From Chlamydiota bacterium (GTDB lineage Bacteria > Chlamydiota > Chlamydiia > Chlamydiales > Simkaniaceae): DNA of 7,552 bases. Location: positions 1 to 7,552 of the forward strand of contig JAKQGT010000018.1 in NCBI GenBank assembly GCA_029556005.1, read 5' to 3'. Both the position numbers and the translations under genes were made by a program. Positions 6,315-7,552 of the stretch are shown here, one piece after another; the first letter of the stretch is position 1, and each line of letters begins with the position of its first letter. Under the pieces are notes generated by a model, which saw only the letters and a program-made list of their open reading frames with translations, did not search any database and was not told where the DNA came from.

Positions 6315-6328
6315 GAGAAGGTATTCTC
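6315..6328 (+). promoter_or_regulatory. Possible small hairpin holding the ribosome-binding site of the next gene
   Basis: GAGAA (6315-6319) and TTCTC (6324-6328) are perfectly complementary around a GGTA loop. The only Shine-Dalgarno-like sequence before the ATG at 6336, AGAAGG (6316-6321), lies within this hairpin and 14 nt from the start. A second TTCTC copy at 6309-6313 could not pair with the same GAGAA through a one-base loop. The stem is short, so an effect on translation is only a possibility. Confidence 0.3.
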
Positions 6329-6335
6329 TTGCCCC

Positions 6336-7061
6336 ATGCAAGACCTACCACAACAACCTCCAGATTTCGAAGTCGTGATCTCTGTCGAAGAACAGGATAG
6401 CGAGTGTTTTGAAGTGATCCAAGATGATCTCTCTTTTGAAGTGATCGAAAAACCGATCCTACCTGTCACAAAACTAGAAGAGAAAGATCTGTTCAACGTG
6501 GCGCGCTATCTCCATGCCCGTTACTCGAAGGGATTCACTTGGTCAGAACTCCCAAATTTAATTCAGGACATTCTATCCTTTATCTCTCCTAACCCTGAAA
6601 TGAACCTCAAAGAAAAACAGAAAGCCACGATCCTCACCCTTCACTACGTGATGGTCAGTATGCATCCTGCCTATTTGCCTGAGAAAGTAACCCACCCCTT
6701 TTTCGAAGAGCTCTTGCCCCATTTTATCGAGTTAGCACTCAAATTCCCTCAAGAAAAAAAGGCGATTCAACCCTCACGGACAGACCTTCTTACCGAAACT
6801 AGCCTCTCAGAGTATAGCGAACATATCGCAGCACTTTTTGACGATGGACTGACCTGGAAAAACTTGGCAACAGCCACCCGCTACGCCCTTACCTACATCC
6901 TCTCTTACGCCCATCTCTCCTCAAAAGATCAACAGGATGGCGCTTTTGCGATTTTAGAAATCCTGATTGCAAGCGCAGACCCTTCCGAACTCCCCCCTCA
7001 CTTCGACCCTAAACTCTTCAAAGAATTTCTCTCAGGCTACCTAAAAAATTTGCTGACATAA
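6336..7061 (+). CDS. Unrecognised protein with two tandem ~80-residue helical repeats
   Basis: A 241-residue, probably cytoplasmic or secreted protein without a signal peptide or membrane segment; I do not recognise a family. The first ~50 residues are acidic, look disordered and contain three similar tetrapeptides: FEVV at 11-14, FEVI at 25-28 and FEVI at 34-37. The remainder is an internal duplication with a fixed offset of 105 residues. GFTW (66-69) pairs with GLTW (171-174), the LP at 114-115 with the LP at 219-220, and FFEELL (122-127) with LFKEFL (227-232). Between them, L72/L177, L80/L185, I83/I188, K92/K197, Q95/Q200, L102/L207, S108/S213 and P111/P216 are also identical without any gap. 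Composition suggests mostly helix. It follows the hydrolase by 28 bp, is the last gene of the operon, and ends just before a terminator. A lineage-specific protein is likely; an effector role is possible but unproven. Confidence 0.8.
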   Translation: MQDLPQQPPDFEVVISVEEQDSECFEVIQDDLSFEVIEKPILPVTKLEEKDLFNVARYLHARYSKGFTWSELPNLIQDILSFISPNPEMNLKEKQKATILTLHYVMVSMHPAYLPEKVTHPFFEELLPHFIELALKFPQEKKAIQPSRTDLLTETSLSEYSEHIAALFDDGLTWKNLATATRYALTYILSYAHLSSKDQQDGAFAILEILIASADPSELPPHFDPKLFKEFLSGYLKNLLT

Positions 7062-7089
7062 AAAAAAAGAGCGCCCTTTGGCGCCCTTT
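7061..7089 (-). terminator. Rho-independent terminator, probably bidirectional
   Basis: GCGCC (7071-7075) and GGCGC (7080-7084) form a stem around a CTTT loop, extended after one mismatch by AAAG (7066-7069) pairing with CTTT (7086-7089). Read on the minus strand, the stem is followed by a run of nine T (7068-7060 on the complementary strand), so it is a strong terminator for the gene at 7113-7541. Read on the plus strand, the tail is only CTTTAGATTTT, which would end the four-gene operon less efficiently. The run of A also overlaps the TAA stop of the plus-strand gene. Confidence 0.85.
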
Positions 7090-7112
7090 AGATTTTCCAT
7101 GATCTTGGGAGT

Positions 7113-7541
7113 TTATTCAGGCACGCCAATCACAGTTCCATGGTAGAGAATAACATTTCTTTGGCTATCATAATGAAATGCTGGAACATCGTGATTGAGA
7201 GCGTCTCTCTTCACCCCTTCAACAATTCCCGAAACGGATGCCTCCCGAAACTGGAATCCTCGTTCATCATTCACCCAATCCCGTACTGATTCGACAAAAA
7301 TTCTAATAGATTTTTCATCAAGATGATCTAAATTATACTGCATCGTACTTAAATGGGGGGTCTCTTTTAGAACAAACCGACCCTGTTCTCCACCTAAAGC
7401 CTCCCGTACCTCGGGAAGGGCTTGACGGGTATTTGTTGATAACGTGACATTATCTCTTATTTCCGCAACTTCGATCCAGAAAAAAATAAGTGAGAGTTTA
7501 ACAAAGGATTCCCATATGCCTGGAATGCGCTCCCATCTCAT
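7113..7541 (-). CDS. Small protein of unknown function
   Basis: A 142-residue protein of a family I do not recognise. The start ATG at 7541 is supported by GAAGGA 5 nt upstream (7552-7547), the best ribosome-binding site in the window, so the gene seems complete although its promoter lies outside. An N-terminal hydrophobic stretch (about residues 11-24, SFVKLSLIFFWIEV) could be a weak signal or anchor, but it is short and contains Glu and Lys. The rest is hydrophilic and mixed, with WVNDERGFQFREAS and a C-terminal strand-like NVILYHGTVIGVPE. No catalytic motif, cysteine pair or repeat is visible. It converges on the plus-strand operon, from which it is separated by 51 bp with the shared terminator, so it is an independent transcription unit. 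Clean codon structure, good start and own terminator argue for a real gene. Confidence 0.72.
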   Translation of the reverse strand: MRWERIPGIWESFVKLSLIFFWIEVAEIRDNVTLSTNTRQALPEVREALGGEQGRFVLKETPHLSTMQYNLDHLDEKSIRIFVESVRDWVNDERGFQFREASVSGIVEGVKRDALNHDVPAFHYDSQRNVILYHGTVIGVPE

Positions 7542-7546
7542 TAATA

Positions 7547-7552
7547 TCCTTC
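7547..7552 (-). promoter_or_regulatory. Ribosome-binding site of the minus-strand small gene
   Basis: GAAGGA read on the minus strand, 5 nt before the ATG at 7541-7539. It lies at the very edge of the window and is what makes the gene at 7113-7541 look complete rather than cut off. Confidence 0.7.

Noticed and set aside
1..7552. tRNA, rRNA, CRISPR array or riboswitch
   Set aside because: No regularly spaced repeats, cloverleaf or conserved rRNA segments were seen, and non-coding space is under 160 bp everywhere.

Overview
The window is about 7.5 kb of bacterial chromosome with mid-range base composition, tightly packed genes, very short intergenic gaps and coding strands rich in C and T. The gene set includes a FAD-dependent glycerol-3-phosphate dehydrogenase, a dicarboxylate/amino-acid symporter, a multicopy-type AAA/DUF4143 ATPase and short secreted or unknown proteins. 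It reads like an environmental member of the Chlamydiae (Parachlamydia/Waddlia-like) or another host-associated Gram-negative. That placement is an impression from gene content and style; no rRNA or marker gene is present to prove it.

Layout. (1) 1-1476, plus strand: the 3' part of a glpD-type gene, followed after 9 bp by a small exported protein that looks like a divergent DUF218/YdcF-type protein. (2) 1450-2601, minus strand: an AAA ATPase with a DUF4143 C-terminus, convergent with and overlapping the previous gene by 27 bp. It has a strong sigma70-type promoter whose -10 box overlaps the longest possible start codon, so the true start is moved to 2601. (3) 2779-7061, plus strand: a probable four-gene operon with gaps of 0, 7 or more, and 28 bp. 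It encodes an exported SnoaL/NTF2-like protein, a 719-residue fusion of an SLC1-type symporter to a type 3 periplasmic solute-binding domain, a membrane-anchored alpha/beta hydrolase, and an unrecognised protein built from a 105-residue internal duplication. (4) 7113-7541, minus strand: a small unrecognised gene with a good ribosome-binding site. It converges on the operon, and the two share a hairpin terminator at 7061-7089.

Working model (inference). The operon places an exported small-molecule-binding or enzyme-like fold, a membrane transporter with its own tethered binding domain, and a membrane-anchored serine hydrolase in the same envelope compartment. This is what one would expect of a nutrient-scavenging unit: the hydrolase and SnoaL-like protein would process or bind a compound that the fused binding domain presents to the carrier. 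The substrate cannot be read from the sequence. Both the carrier's cation/substrate motifs and the binding domain's usual carboxylate-binding arginine are replaced. The fusion transporter is the most notable object in the window, followed by the duplicated last operon protein with its three N-terminal F-E-V-[VI] tetrapeptides.
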